Notes: a model not told the origin generated them from the sequence alone. A stretch of DNA of 22,912 nt from Candidatus Moranbacteria bacterium CG_4_8_14_3_um_filter_34_16 (GCA_002782345.1 PFHO01000045.1:1-22912), one strand, 5' to 3'; counted from the stretch's first letter, positions 15,493-21,725 are shown. Translations and numbers: made by a program.

Positions 15493-16274
15493 GCTCTCGT
15501 AGTTTGGTTGTATCTATCAAAATAATTGGTGTTTCCTCCGCGGAGAAGATATAAATACCCATTTTGTCCATTGACCAGATTTCCGCCGGTGGAAACATTT
15601 CCTGGCGTGGCGGAAAGATTGCCCCAAGACTGTTCCGAAACATCGTATTTCCAAAAATCAGTGGAAGTGTTCCCGCACAAAACAAAGATATCTGATCCAT
15701 CTGTTTCCATTGCCACTCCCACCCACGGCGTATCCAAAAGCTCAGGTAATTCCGTGTAAGTTTGTTCTGCCACATTGTAGCGATAAAACTTTTTGGAAAA
15801 ACCCCCAAACATAATATAGATACTGCCGTTTTGATCATACAGCATATTCGCGCCGTAATAGGACGGCATCGGCAAATCCGGCATTGTTTCCCATTCACTG
15901 CTTTCTGTGTTAAAACGCCAAAAAGCTTTGTCGGAATAGCCCCGCATCACATAAAGATAATTGTCCACCATCACTGAAGTATGTCCACCACCAATGATAT
16001 CTTCCGGTGGCGCCCAGACGCGCGCCGTCCAATCGCCACTCGGACTAAGCTGAATAGCGTCTCGCGTTTCAATCGTCCCATTGGTGGCAATATCTGTATT
16101 TGTTCCCGTCTCCCATTCAGCTTTAGTGGTGATAGTTACCGATTGAGGAGCAGATAGAGAATAAGGAGAAACTCCATAAACAAAGATTCCAATTAGAATT
16201 ACTCCTGTTAGCCTATATGATATTTTAAAGCCTATTTTAAATATCTTTTTCCCAATTATTTTGGTTTTTTCCAA
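15432..16274 (-). CDS. Signal peptide and first propeller blades of the broken surface protein
   Basis: The 280 residues begin with a basic N-terminus and a hydrophobic stretch (about 22-35, LTGVILIGIFVYGVSPYSLSA), a signal sequence or anchor. An Ala/Thr-rich beta segment follows (TTKAEWETGTNTDIATNGTI), then four kelch-like repeats including YLYVMRGYSDKAFWRFN, IYIMFGGFSKKFYRYN and YLYLLRGGNTNYFDRYN. The frame then runs into unrelated residues and a stop after RAWDTSPLT, where the next ORF carries on the propeller in the -1 frame. The start is a TTG at 16274; the frame is open upstream to the stop of the 93-aa ORF. It is second in a unit under the promoter at 16704-16732. Confidence 0.75.
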   Translation of the reverse strand: MEKTKIIGKKIFKIGFKISYRLTGVILIGIFVYGVSPYSLSAPQSVTITTKAEWETGTNTDIATNGTIETRDAIQLSPSGDWTARVWAPPEDIIGGGHTSVMVDNYLYVMRGYSDKAFWRFNTESSEWETMPDLPMPSYYGANMLYDQNGSIYIMFGGFSKKFYRYNVAEQTYTELPELLDTPWVGVAMETDGSDIFVLCGNTSTDFWKYDVSEQSWGNLSATPGNVSTGGNLVNGQNGYLYLLRGGNTNYFDRYNQTTRAWDTSPLTCLQLDVPAETAG

Positions 16275-16298
16275 AAAAGCGAAAATAAAAGAAAATAC

Positions 16299-16580
16299 TT
16301 AATATTCTTTCCCTAATTTCTTTTTGTTTATAGAAGAAAAATCAAAGTAATCTTCCAATGTTTGTTTCAAATATATCTGATTGTTACCGGATTTATGAAA
16401 AGCTCTAATGCTGTCTTTTCGCTTTGAAATAAATTCATTTATTTTTTTATTTTTCGCGTTTTTTGATTCTTTTTGCGTGATATTTTTCAGAAAAACAAAA
16501 AGCCCCCTAACTTTCAACACTTTTTTTAGAGTTCTTTTTTGGTTGTGCTTGTCTTTTTTGTTTTTTGTTTTGAAAAACAT
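16299..16580 (-). CDS. 93-aa Lys-rich hypothetical protein
   Basis: A 93-residue ORF rich in Lys and Asn with no membrane segment and no recognised domain; it ends EDYFDFSSINKKKLGKEY. AGAGGGG lies directly against the ATG at 16580, too close for a standard SD. Support comes from position: it is the first ORF after a near-consensus promoter (16704-16732) and stops 24 bases before the surface-protein ORF in the same frame. A/T-rich random sequence easily yields Lys/Asn-rich ORFs, so it may also be untranslated leader. Confidence 0.4.
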   Translation of the reverse strand: MFFKTKNKKDKHNQKRTLKKVLKVRGLFVFLKNITQKESKNAKNKKINEFISKRKDSIRAFHKSGNNQIYLKQTLEDYFDFSSINKKKLGKEY

Positions 16581-16703
16581 CCCCTCTTTTTAAAAAATCA
16601 GTTTTTGTTTTAAATAAAGCTAAAATCTCATATTTTTTAGAATAAAAAAATAAAATCCACGAAAACAAAGAGAGAAGACCAAAAGTTCTTCACTCACAAA
16701 TCA

Positions 16704-16732
16704 ATTATAGCATAATTTTTATATCTTTTCAA
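16704..16732 (-). promoter_or_regulatory. Strong extended -10 promoter of the kelch/ABC operon
   Basis: Minus strand: TTGAAA (16732-16727), 17-base spacer ending in TGC, and TATAAT (16709-16704), giving the extended -10 TGCTATAAT. It is the best promoter match in the window together with the one at 9629-9657. The predicted start near 16697 leaves a leader of about 117 bases before the 93-aa ORF. Confidence 0.78.
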
Positions 16733-16828
16733 GTATTTTCCAGATATTTTTTCTCTTTTTTTAAGCTAAAATTCTTCACTTTTAAACATAAAAAAAATAA
16801 TCCCCTTTTTCTTTTTTGTTTTAGATGA

Positions 16829-16834
16829 TAAAAT
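16829..16834 (+). promoter_or_regulatory. smpB -10 box, leaderless start
   Basis: TAAAAT, then GAGATT, then the ATG at 16841. The 6-base gap puts the transcript start at the start codon. No SD is present and the -35 region is only T-rich. Same arrangement as recO. Confidence 0.5.
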
Positions 16835-16840
16835 GAGATT

Positions 16841-17293
16841 ATGGCAAATTTGATTTTCAATAAAAGAGCCATCTTTGATTATACTATCCTTGAAAAATAC
16901 GAGGCAGGTTTGGTTTTGTCCGGACAAGAGGTCAAATCTTTGAAAAATTCCAACGCCAGTCTCAAAGAAAGCTTTGTAACCGCGCACGGTCAAGAGCTTT
17001 TTCTAACAAACGCGTATATAAACCCTTATAAAAATGCCAAAGAGAACGTTTTTTACTCCCCTACTCAACCAAGAAAACTGCTTTTGAGAAAAGCCGAAAT
17101 AAAACATTTGATCGGAAAAATCCAAATGCGAGGCTTGACATTGGTGCCAATTAAATTATATACTAAAGGGCGACTCATCAAGCTGGAATTCGGATTGGGA
17201 AAAGGAAAACAAAAGAGAGATAAAAGAGAGCAAATCAAAAAAAGAGAGACAGACAGAAAAATAAGAAGAATTATGTTATCAAACGATAAATAA
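16841..17293 (+). CDS. smpB: SsrA-binding protein SmpB
   Basis: Partner of tmRNA in trans-translation: it binds the tRNA-like domain, mimics an anticodon stem in the decoding site of stalled ribosomes and lets tagging begin. The 150 residues match the family: core beta-barrel with NKRAIFDYTILEKYEAGLVLSGQEVKSLK (7-35), the segment ELFLTNAYINPY, and a basic C-terminal tail KGKQKRDKREQIKKRETDRKIRR that becomes helical in the mRNA channel. The ATG at 16841 is fixed by homology (MANLIFNKRA). The tmRNA gene begins 52 bases after its stop, and clpP, the protease for tagged products, is elsewhere in the window. Confidence 0.97.
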   Translation: MANLIFNKRAIFDYTILEKYEAGLVLSGQEVKSLKNSNASLKESFVTAHGQELFLTNAYINPYKNAKENVFYSPTQPRKLLLRKAEIKHLIGKIQMRGLTLVPIKLYTKGRLIKLEFGLGKGKQKRDKREQIKKRETDRKIRRIMLSNDK

Positions 17294-17296
17294 AAA

Positions 17297-17345
17297 ATGC
17301 AAAAAAATTTATTATTTCTAAAAAATTTTTTTATGCGTTTTTTTT
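17297..17345 (+). terminator. A/T-rich hairpin between smpB and tmRNA
   Basis: GC-A7-TTT (17299-17310) pairs with AAA-T7-A-TGC (about 17322-17335) with one bulge and is followed by GTTTTTTTT directly before the tmRNA 5' end. It looks like a terminator, but then no room remains for a tmRNA promoter, so a processing site or read-through is also possible. Confidence 0.4.
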
Positions 17346-17760
17346 GGGGATGTTAGGTTTCGACAAATTGTCCTTTCAAAACAAGCAAGTCGAGTAAATG
17401 GCAAATTCTCGTAAAAAAATTTGCCAAAAGTTATAAGTGTAAACTTCATAACAAAAGCAAAGGTTGCTTTTGCTAACGCATTTTCAACCAATTTTGCTTA
17501 CGCTTTAGCCTAAACCTTTTCGGTTAGCGCTTTAGCCATCGGCTCGTTTAATCCTGATAAACGAGAACCCGGTGTTATATTTCAGGATAGCACTTCTTGT
17601 TTTTTTCCGAACAATTTTTGCAAAAACAAATCGGAAATAAATTGGAAAGTCTTTCGTTTATTTTTTGCTTTCCAATTGAAAAATTTCAAATAAACTAAAC
17701 TTGTAGTTTGTTTTAATGGAACAATTTTGGACATGGGTTCAATTCCCATCATCTCCACCA
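17346..17760 (+). ncRNA. ssrA: Transfer-messenger RNA (tmRNA)
   Basis: Rescues stalled ribosomes as a tRNA and then as an mRNA for a degradation tag. The 5' end GGGGATG (17346-17352) pairs with CATCTCC (17750-17756), followed by discriminator A and CCA (17758-17760); T-arm GGGTTCAATTCCC and the 3' segment ACTAAACTTGTAGT are typical. A textbook H-type pseudoknot precedes the reading frame: CGAG (17391-17394) with CTCG (17408-17411), and GGCAAATT (17400-17407) with AATTTGCC (17418-17425). The tag frame ends FAYALA then TAA (17511-17513). By spacing from the pseudoknot, the resume codon is GTA at 17439 (24-residue tag) or, less likely, GCA at 17457 (18 residues). It lies between smpB and infC, with infC starting within about 26 bases of the CCA. 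Confidence 0.96.
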
Positions 17761-17785
17761 AAGAATAATAATTAATTTCAAAAAG

Positions 17786-18328
17786 ATTAGAAGAAGATAT
17801 TTCAAAAAGCCTCTTGTCAAAAGAGAGCCTCAAACAAGAATAAATGAAAATATCCGAGCGCAAAAAGTCCGAGTCATTAGTGAAGAGGGAAAACAATTGG
17901 GCGTTTTAGACACTCCGGAAGCAATTAATCTCGCCAAAGAAAAATTTTTGGATTTGGTGGAAATTTCCCCTAAAATAGATCCTCCTGTTTGCAAAATTAT
18001 GGATTTCGGAAAATACCAATATCAAAAAACCAAAAAAGAACGTCAAAATAAAGCTAAGCAAAAAAGTTTTGATATCAAGGGCATCAGAATCAGAGCCAGA
18101 ACCAACGAACATGATTTGGATTTCAAAAGAAAACAAACGGAAGATTTTTTGAAAAAAGGCAACAAGGTAAAAATTGAAGTAACCGTTCGCGGAAGAGAAA
18201 AGACTTATAGCGATTTGGCAAAAAAAAGTTTAGAAAATTTTATAAAAACAATCGCTATTCCTAATAAAATAGAACAAGAAATAAAGAAATATCCCGGCGG
18301 ATACAATGTGGTTATAGTTCCCGAATAA
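17786..18328 (+). CDS. infC: Translation initiation factor IF-3 (ATT start)
   Basis: Binds the 30S subunit, prevents premature joining of 50S and checks start codon-initiator pairing. The conserved N-terminal domain (RRRYFKKPLVKREPQTRINE, then NIRAQKVRVISEEGKQLGVLDTPEA) is encoded upstream of the first usable TTG at 17897, so the short form from that TTG cannot be right. The C-terminal domain is complete (IRIRARTNEHDLDFKRKQTEDFL, then KKGNKVKIEVTVRGRE). The frame has no ATG, GTG or TTG between the stop at 17714-17716 and 17897; ATT at 17786 gives a natural N-terminus of 180 residues, and ATT at 17771 is the alternative. An AUU start is well known for infC and allows IF-3 to repress its own translation. 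First protein gene of infC-rpmI-rplT. Confidence 0.93.
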   Translation: MRRRYFKKPLVKREPQTRINENIRAQKVRVISEEGKQLGVLDTPEAINLAKEKFLDLVEISPKIDPPVCKIMDFGKYQYQKTKKERQNKAKQKSFDIKGIRIRARTNEHDLDFKRKQTEDFLKKGNKVKIEVTVRGREKTYSDLAKKSLENFIKTIAIPNKIEQEIKKYPGGYNVVIVPE

Positions 18329-18469
18329 AAGACAATTCTGTTGGATTATTTTTTTTAAACATTTTTTAGCATTTGTCATTTTCAAAGTTAAGTCCAAAAA
18401 AGTTAATTTTAAAAAAAATTTTTGCAATTTTTATTAAAAAATAAATCACATAAAAAATTTTAAACAGCT

Positions 18470-18667
18470 ATGCCAAAATTAAAGACAAAAAAAGCTTTGA
18501 TAAAAAAAATCAAACTTACCAAGAAGAAAAAAGTTTTGCGAAGAAAAACGGGGCAAAATCATTTCAATTCCAAAGAGACTGGAAAATTTGGTCGGGAAAA
18601 GAAAAGAATTGTCAGATTGTCTCAACCGGACGAAAAAAATGTTCTCAAAGCTTTAACAAATTTATAA
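18470..18667 (+). CDS. rpmI: Large ribosomal subunit protein bL35
   Basis: Small basic protein of the 50S subunit. The 65 residues begin MPKLKTKKALIKKIKLTKKK and continue VLRRKTGQNHFNSKETGKFGR, matching the family signature (PKxKTKK and RxxxGQNH). The usual length is 60-66. It lies 141 bases after infC and 95 before rplT, the conserved IF3-L35-L20 order. No SD is seen at the ATG; the spacer is very A/T rich. Confidence 0.96.
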   Translation: MPKLKTKKALIKKIKLTKKKKVLRRKTGQNHFNSKETGKFGREKKRIVRLSQPDEKNVLKALTNL

Positions 18668-18697
18668 TTTATATAAATACCGGTTTACGAATGAAAA

Positions 18698-18750
18698 CGC
18701 CATTTGCAAAAACAGCTTTCGGCAAATTCGCGCGATAATTGGTAAATTTG
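18698..18750 (+). promoter_or_regulatory. Competing stem-loops in the rpmI-rplT spacer
   Basis: GCAAAT (18722-18727) can pair with ATTTGC upstream (18702-18707; extended by CGC/GCG at 18698-18700 and 18730-18732) or, as CAAATT (18723-18728), with AATTTG downstream (18745-18750), close to the rplT ATG at 18763. The two pairings exclude each other. L20 represses this operon in other bacteria by binding RNA, so a regulatory fold is plausible but unproven. Confidence 0.4.
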
Positions 18751-18762
18751 TGTCAAAATTTT

Positions 18763-19107
18763 ATGACTAGAGTAAAACGCGGAGTTTCCGCTTCCAAAAG
18801 AAGAAACAATCTCCTAAAAGACGCTAAAGGATATCGTTGGCGTCGAAAGTCCACTTACGCCGCCGCCAAACAAGCGGTAATAAAAGCGGGCAGTTACGCT
18901 TTACGCGATCGACGAACGAAAAAAAGACTTATGCGTCGCCTTTGGATAACTCGTTTAAATATCATTCTTAGAGAAATGGGACTTCGCTACAGTCTTTTTA
19001 CCCGTGCTTTAAAAAAAAATAACATTGAATTGGATAGAAAAGTTTTATCCCAAATGGCAGTGGAAAATCCAAAAATTTTTGAAAAAATTGTGGAAAAAGT
19101 AAAATAG
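18763..19107 (+). CDS. rplT: Large ribosomal subunit protein bL20
   Basis: Primary 23S rRNA-binding assembly protein of the 50S subunit; in several bacteria it also represses the infC-rpmI-rplT operon. The 114 residues from the ATG at 18763 begin MTRVKRGVSASKRR and continue with AKGYRWRRKSTYAAAKQAVIKAG and RRLWITRLNIILREMGLRYS, all family hallmarks. An in-frame start at 18739 would add eight non-conserved residues (MVNLCQNF), so the internal ATG is preferred. No SD precedes it. Last gene of the plus-strand translation block; a strong terminator follows 50 bases after the stop. Confidence 0.97.
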   Translation: MTRVKRGVSASKRRNNLLKDAKGYRWRRKSTYAAAKQAVIKAGSYALRDRRTKKRLMRRLWITRLNIILREMGLRYSLFTRALKKNNIELDRKVLSQMAVENPKIFEKIVEKVK

Positions 19108-19454
19108 TTTTTACCGCCTAAAACAAACTTTAAATCTTTAAAATAAGGATTTCTCAACAAAAAATATCGGTTGATCCCGATATTTTTTTATTATAAACTT
19201 TCTCAATCTCATACTCTAGGTTCTCATTTGTTGCGAACTGGCTTATCCGCTTACGGCGGAAAATTTCATCTTTCGGACTTACACTCGAAGATTTTAGTTA
19301 GAAAACATCAAAATTTAGCCTATTTTTGAAAATTTTTGAAAAAAGGAAAAACGATAAAATTTTGCAAAGCGCGTTAAATTTTTCTGAAACTAAAAAATTA
19401 TCTAGTTCAAAAAAATTCAGCGTTTTAGTTTTTCTTTAAAACAGATAAATTTTA
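19108..19454. other. Gene-free region after rplT
   Basis: 347 bases between rplT and the convergent 63-aa ORF. It contains the rplT terminator, a small hairpin TCCGC-TTACG-GCGGA (19246-19260) in a locally less A/T-rich patch, and a loose long-range pairing AAACTAAAA/TTTTAGTTT (about 19389-19397 with 19424-19432). No ORF or RNA family was recognised. Confidence 0.45.
19159..19189 (+). terminator. Intrinsic terminator of the infC-rpmI-rplT operon
   Basis: AAAAAATATCGG (19159-19170), loop TTGATC, CCGATATTTTTTT (19177-19189): a perfect 12-bp stem merging into a T-run. It closes the smpB-ssrA-infC-rpmI-rplT block. Confidence 0.88.
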
Positions 19455-19646
19455 TTATTTTTTATCAAGGAAAAAAACTTCGCGAATCAAACGCCAAAGA
19501 GCATAAAAAGGAAGCCAAATCCAAAGAGTTTTTTTAGTCCATTTATTCCCAAAAGCATTTGCGTTTGTGGATGCAAAATCAAAAATGAGATAAAGAAAAA
19601 AAATAAAAATGATCGCGATAGCTAAAAAAAATAAATAAGACTGCAT
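19455..19646 (-). CDS. 63-aa hypothetical membrane protein
   Basis: Residues 3-25 form a clear hydrophobic helix (YLFFLAIAIIFIFFLYLIFDF), followed by a short polar stretch with KWTKK and a second, Trp-rich hydrophobic segment (TLWIWLPFYALWRLIREVFF). This is more organised than a chance A/T-rich ORF and suggests two membrane segments or one helix plus an amphipathic helix. The N-terminal start at 19646 has no SD. It lies 217 bases downstream of the HAD gene on the same strand, convergent with rplT. I do not know its function. Confidence 0.6.
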   Translation of the reverse strand: MQSYLFFLAIAIIFIFFLYLIFDFASTNANAFGNKWTKKTLWIWLPFYALWRLIREVFFLDKK

Positions 19647-19863
19647 AAAAAAATTATTTCAAAAAATTTAAAATATTATTTGATTTTCTTGCAAAAGTAT
19701 GGCTCATTTAACCTTAGCTAAAAAAATTTATTTTGGAATTTGTTTTAATCGCTTTAATTTTTTTTATCGCAATAATTTTAAAATTCGGAATTTTTTATAT
19801 TTTTTTCAAATTTATTCACTAAAAAATTTAGTTTGTATCGCTATAAAAAATATCTCTCGCAAT

Positions 19864-20553
19864 TCAACTAATTTTATAAATCACATCCTTTTTTTCCACC
19901 ACAATTTCCCATCCTTTTTTTTGCGCTATTTCTTTCAAATTGAAATTGGGATTGAAAGCGATAGGATGTTTCACAATGTCTAAAAAAGTTGCATCCGACT
20001 CTGTGTCTCCCACTCCATACGATTCTTCAAAAGTCAATTCGTTTTCCACAACGTATTGTTTCACTACATTGCCTTTGTTCATTGTCGGTTCAAAAATCGC
20101 CTTTCCAGTATAGAAACCTTTATTATCTTTTTCATAAACTGAACCAAAAACCGCGTCAAATTGCAAATAATTGTTATATTCTTCTACAATTTCCGATGGA
20201 GATCCAGAAACCGCCACTATGCGATAATTTTTATTTTTCAAAGATTTAATCAGTTTATCGGCAAAAATATATGTTCTGTCTTTGAAAAATGGCACCACAA
20301 TTCTACTGGCTTTTTTTATATCGTCTTCATGACAACCTTTGATATTTTCCACATACAATGCCACTAAAGCTTTGCGATATTCTTCATAAGTGCCTTTATG
20401 ATCCAACCATTGAGAATAAAATTCAACCAATTTGTTTCTAACTTCTCGCTTGAAAATTTTCAACCAAGCCAATTCATTGATAAGTTCAAAAGCCAAATTT
20501 TTTCTAAAGATAGTTCCATCTATATCAAAAACCGCCAACTTTGTTTTTTTCAT
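19864..20553 (-). CDS. HAD-superfamily phosphatase, SerB-like (IB)
   Basis: Haloacid dehalogenase-fold phosphohydrolase acting on a small phosphorylated metabolite. All four motifs are present in 229 residues: DIDGT (10-14, nucleophile Asp10 and acid Asp12), SGSPSE (116-121), Lys160 in NKGNVVK, and GDTESD (182-187). The helical cap between motif I and II (about 20-95) and the order fit subfamily IB (phosphoserine phosphatase-like, as in HAD-IB proteins). The substrate cannot be told from the sequence. It starts 27 bases after the exonuclease gene, so the two are probably cotranscribed. Confidence 0.9.
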   Translation of the reverse strand: MKKTKLAVFDIDGTIFRKNLAFELINELAWLKIFKREVRNKLVEFYSQWLDHKGTYEEYRKALVALYVENIKGCHEDDIKKASRIVVPFFKDRTYIFADKLIKSLKNKNYRIVAVSGSPSEIVEEYNNYLQFDAVFGSVYEKDNKGFYTGKAIFEPTMNKGNVVKQYVVENELTFEESYGVGDTESDATFLDIVKHPIAFNPNFNLKEIAQKKGWEIVVEKKDVIYKIS

Positions 20554-20580
20554 TTTCTAATTTTCCATTAAAATTTTCCA

Positions 20581-21249
20581 TTAAAAACGTAAATATTTAT
20601 CCCAATAATCAAAAAGTTCCCCGGTGGCTAAAACATCGCGCGCGCAATAGCGAGCAATTTCAACATATTTTCCCTTTTTGTATAAATCTCCCACCATAGA
20701 ACCGTCCAAACCTTCTTCTTTAGGACTTTTTATTCCAAATCGCTTAGTATAAAAGTCTAAACTATATCTCCGAGTAGCCCCGTAAAAAGTAAGTTGATCA
20801 AGAAGATCGCAGTGTATTTTATGTTCATAGCGATAGCCTAAAAGATTCTTGCTAACTCTCACCTTGTTGATAGCGCTTCTGATCATTAAAAAAGGAACAT
20901 CAAAAGAACGCCCGTTAAAAGTGATTACTCTGTCGTAAGTTCTTACCAGTTCCCAAAATTTTTCTAAAATTTCTTTCTCATTTCCAGCTTCGTATAAAAT
21001 CCCGTTTTCTTCAAATTTTTCCGTTTGAGAATTTTTATCTTGAAAAAAAACCATTCCTCTTCCGGTTTTCGGATTCAACATCGCCACCGAAACCATTTCT
21101 CCCGTAAGAGAAGACAATGCTAAACTGTTTTCAACTTTTTCTTTTTCTTCTTCATTTTGACAATTCTTCAAAAGATATTCCTGATCTTTTTGAGAAAAAG
21201 AATTAAAATCAAAACCGACAGTTTCTATATCAACAACAACATTGGACAT
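20581..21249 (-). CDS. Predicted 3'-5' exonuclease, PolB-like DEDDy fold
   Basis: RNase H-like nuclease related to the proofreading domain of family B DNA polymerases. The 222 residues contain Exo I VVDIET (Asp7, Glu9), Exo II TFNGRSFDVPFL (Asp117) and Exo III with YCARDV (Tyr201, Asp205), i.e. a DEDDy active site; the LLDQLTFYGATRRYSLDFYTKRFG block is typical of this stand-alone family. The role in vivo, whether DNA repair or RNA processing, is not established. It lies 97 bases downstream of the 58-aa membrane protein and directly upstream of the HAD gene. AAGAAT ends 6 bases before the ATG and no SD is present. Confidence 0.9.
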   Translation of the reverse strand: MSNVVVDIETVGFDFNSFSQKDQEYLLKNCQNEEEKEKVENSLALSSLTGEMVSVAMLNPKTGRGMVFFQDKNSQTEKFEENGILYEAGNEKEILEKFWELVRTYDRVITFNGRSFDVPFLMIRSAINKVRVSKNLLGYRYEHKIHCDLLDQLTFYGATRRYSLDFYTKRFGIKSPKEEGLDGSMVGDLYKKGKYVEIARYCARDVLATGELFDYWDKYLRF

Positions 21250-21346
21250 AAAAAATTCTTGGAAAAAATTACACCTTTTAAAATTTGAAGGCTAAATAAA
21301 TTCTTTAAACTAAATTTACAAAAAAATCTTACAAATAGACACCCGT

Positions 21347-21523
21347 TTATTTGTCCGCTTTTTTGGTATAAAGACCGTAAATCGCCAAAACAATTGCCAC
21401 CAACATCCATTGAGTTCCCGCCAAACCAAAAACATCTTTTCCTGAAAGAGAAACATAACCGGAAATAATCACTGTTAAAACAGACACTCCCATCAAAATA
21501 TCGCTTGTCATTTTGTTGTTCAT
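21347..21523 (-). CDS. 58-aa two-helix membrane protein with perfect SD
   Basis: From the ATG at 21523 the minus strand encodes MNNKMTSDILMGVSVLTVII, then SGYVSLSGKD, then TQWMLVAIVLAIYGLYTKKADK. Two hydrophobic segments (about 9-24 and 38-52) with a Lys-rich C-terminus suggest a small integral membrane protein. The start is decided by AGGAGGTG eight bases upstream (21532-21539), the strongest SD in the window. The frame has good amino acid balance compared with A/T noise ORFs nearby. No family was recognised. It lies between the VanZ-C39 gene and the exonuclease gene on the same strand. Confidence 0.82.
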   Translation of the reverse strand: MNNKMTSDILMGVSVLTVIISGYVSLSGKDVFGLAGTQWMLVAIVLAIYGLYTKKADK

Positions 21524-21531
21524 AATTTGTT

Positions 21532-21539
21532 CACCTCCT
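21532..21539 (-). promoter_or_regulatory. Perfect Shine-Dalgarno of the 58-aa gene
   Basis: AGGAGGTG on the minus strand, eight bases before the ATG at 21523. It stands out because most genes in this window have no SD at all, which implies efficient translation of this small protein. Confidence 0.75.
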
Positions 21540-21725
21540 GTCTATTTTATTAAATTTATTAAAAAAATTTTAAAAACCAATTGTCTTAAAACTCGTGCAC
21601 TTAATCTATACAACCAATAAAACTAAATCTTTGCAATCAGCAACTCTCTTTTTGCAATCTCAGTTATTTCTAAGCTATGCAATAATATATTACCACAAAG
21701 ATTTTCCTAAAACAAGCGAAATTTT

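Noticed and set aside
17582..17896. Minus-strand 104-aa ORF containing MMGIEPMSKIVP
   Set aside because: It is antisense to the 3' end of tmRNA and infC; this kind of spurious ORF is a well-known artefact of the tRNA-like 3' end.
17897..18328. infC starting at the TTG at 17897
   Set aside because: It would remove the conserved IF-3 N-terminal residues (RINENIRAQKVRVISEEGKQ) that are encoded in the same open frame upstream.
19190..19330. tRNA or rRNA fragment in the less A/T-rich patch after rplT
   Set aside because: Only one small hairpin (19246-19260) is visible; no cloverleaf or rRNA signature could be traced.
19699..19983. Plus-strand 94-aa ORF opposite the HAD gene
   Set aside because: Phe/Asn/Ile-rich composition typical of A/T noise, overlapping the real HAD gene on the other strand, with no SD.
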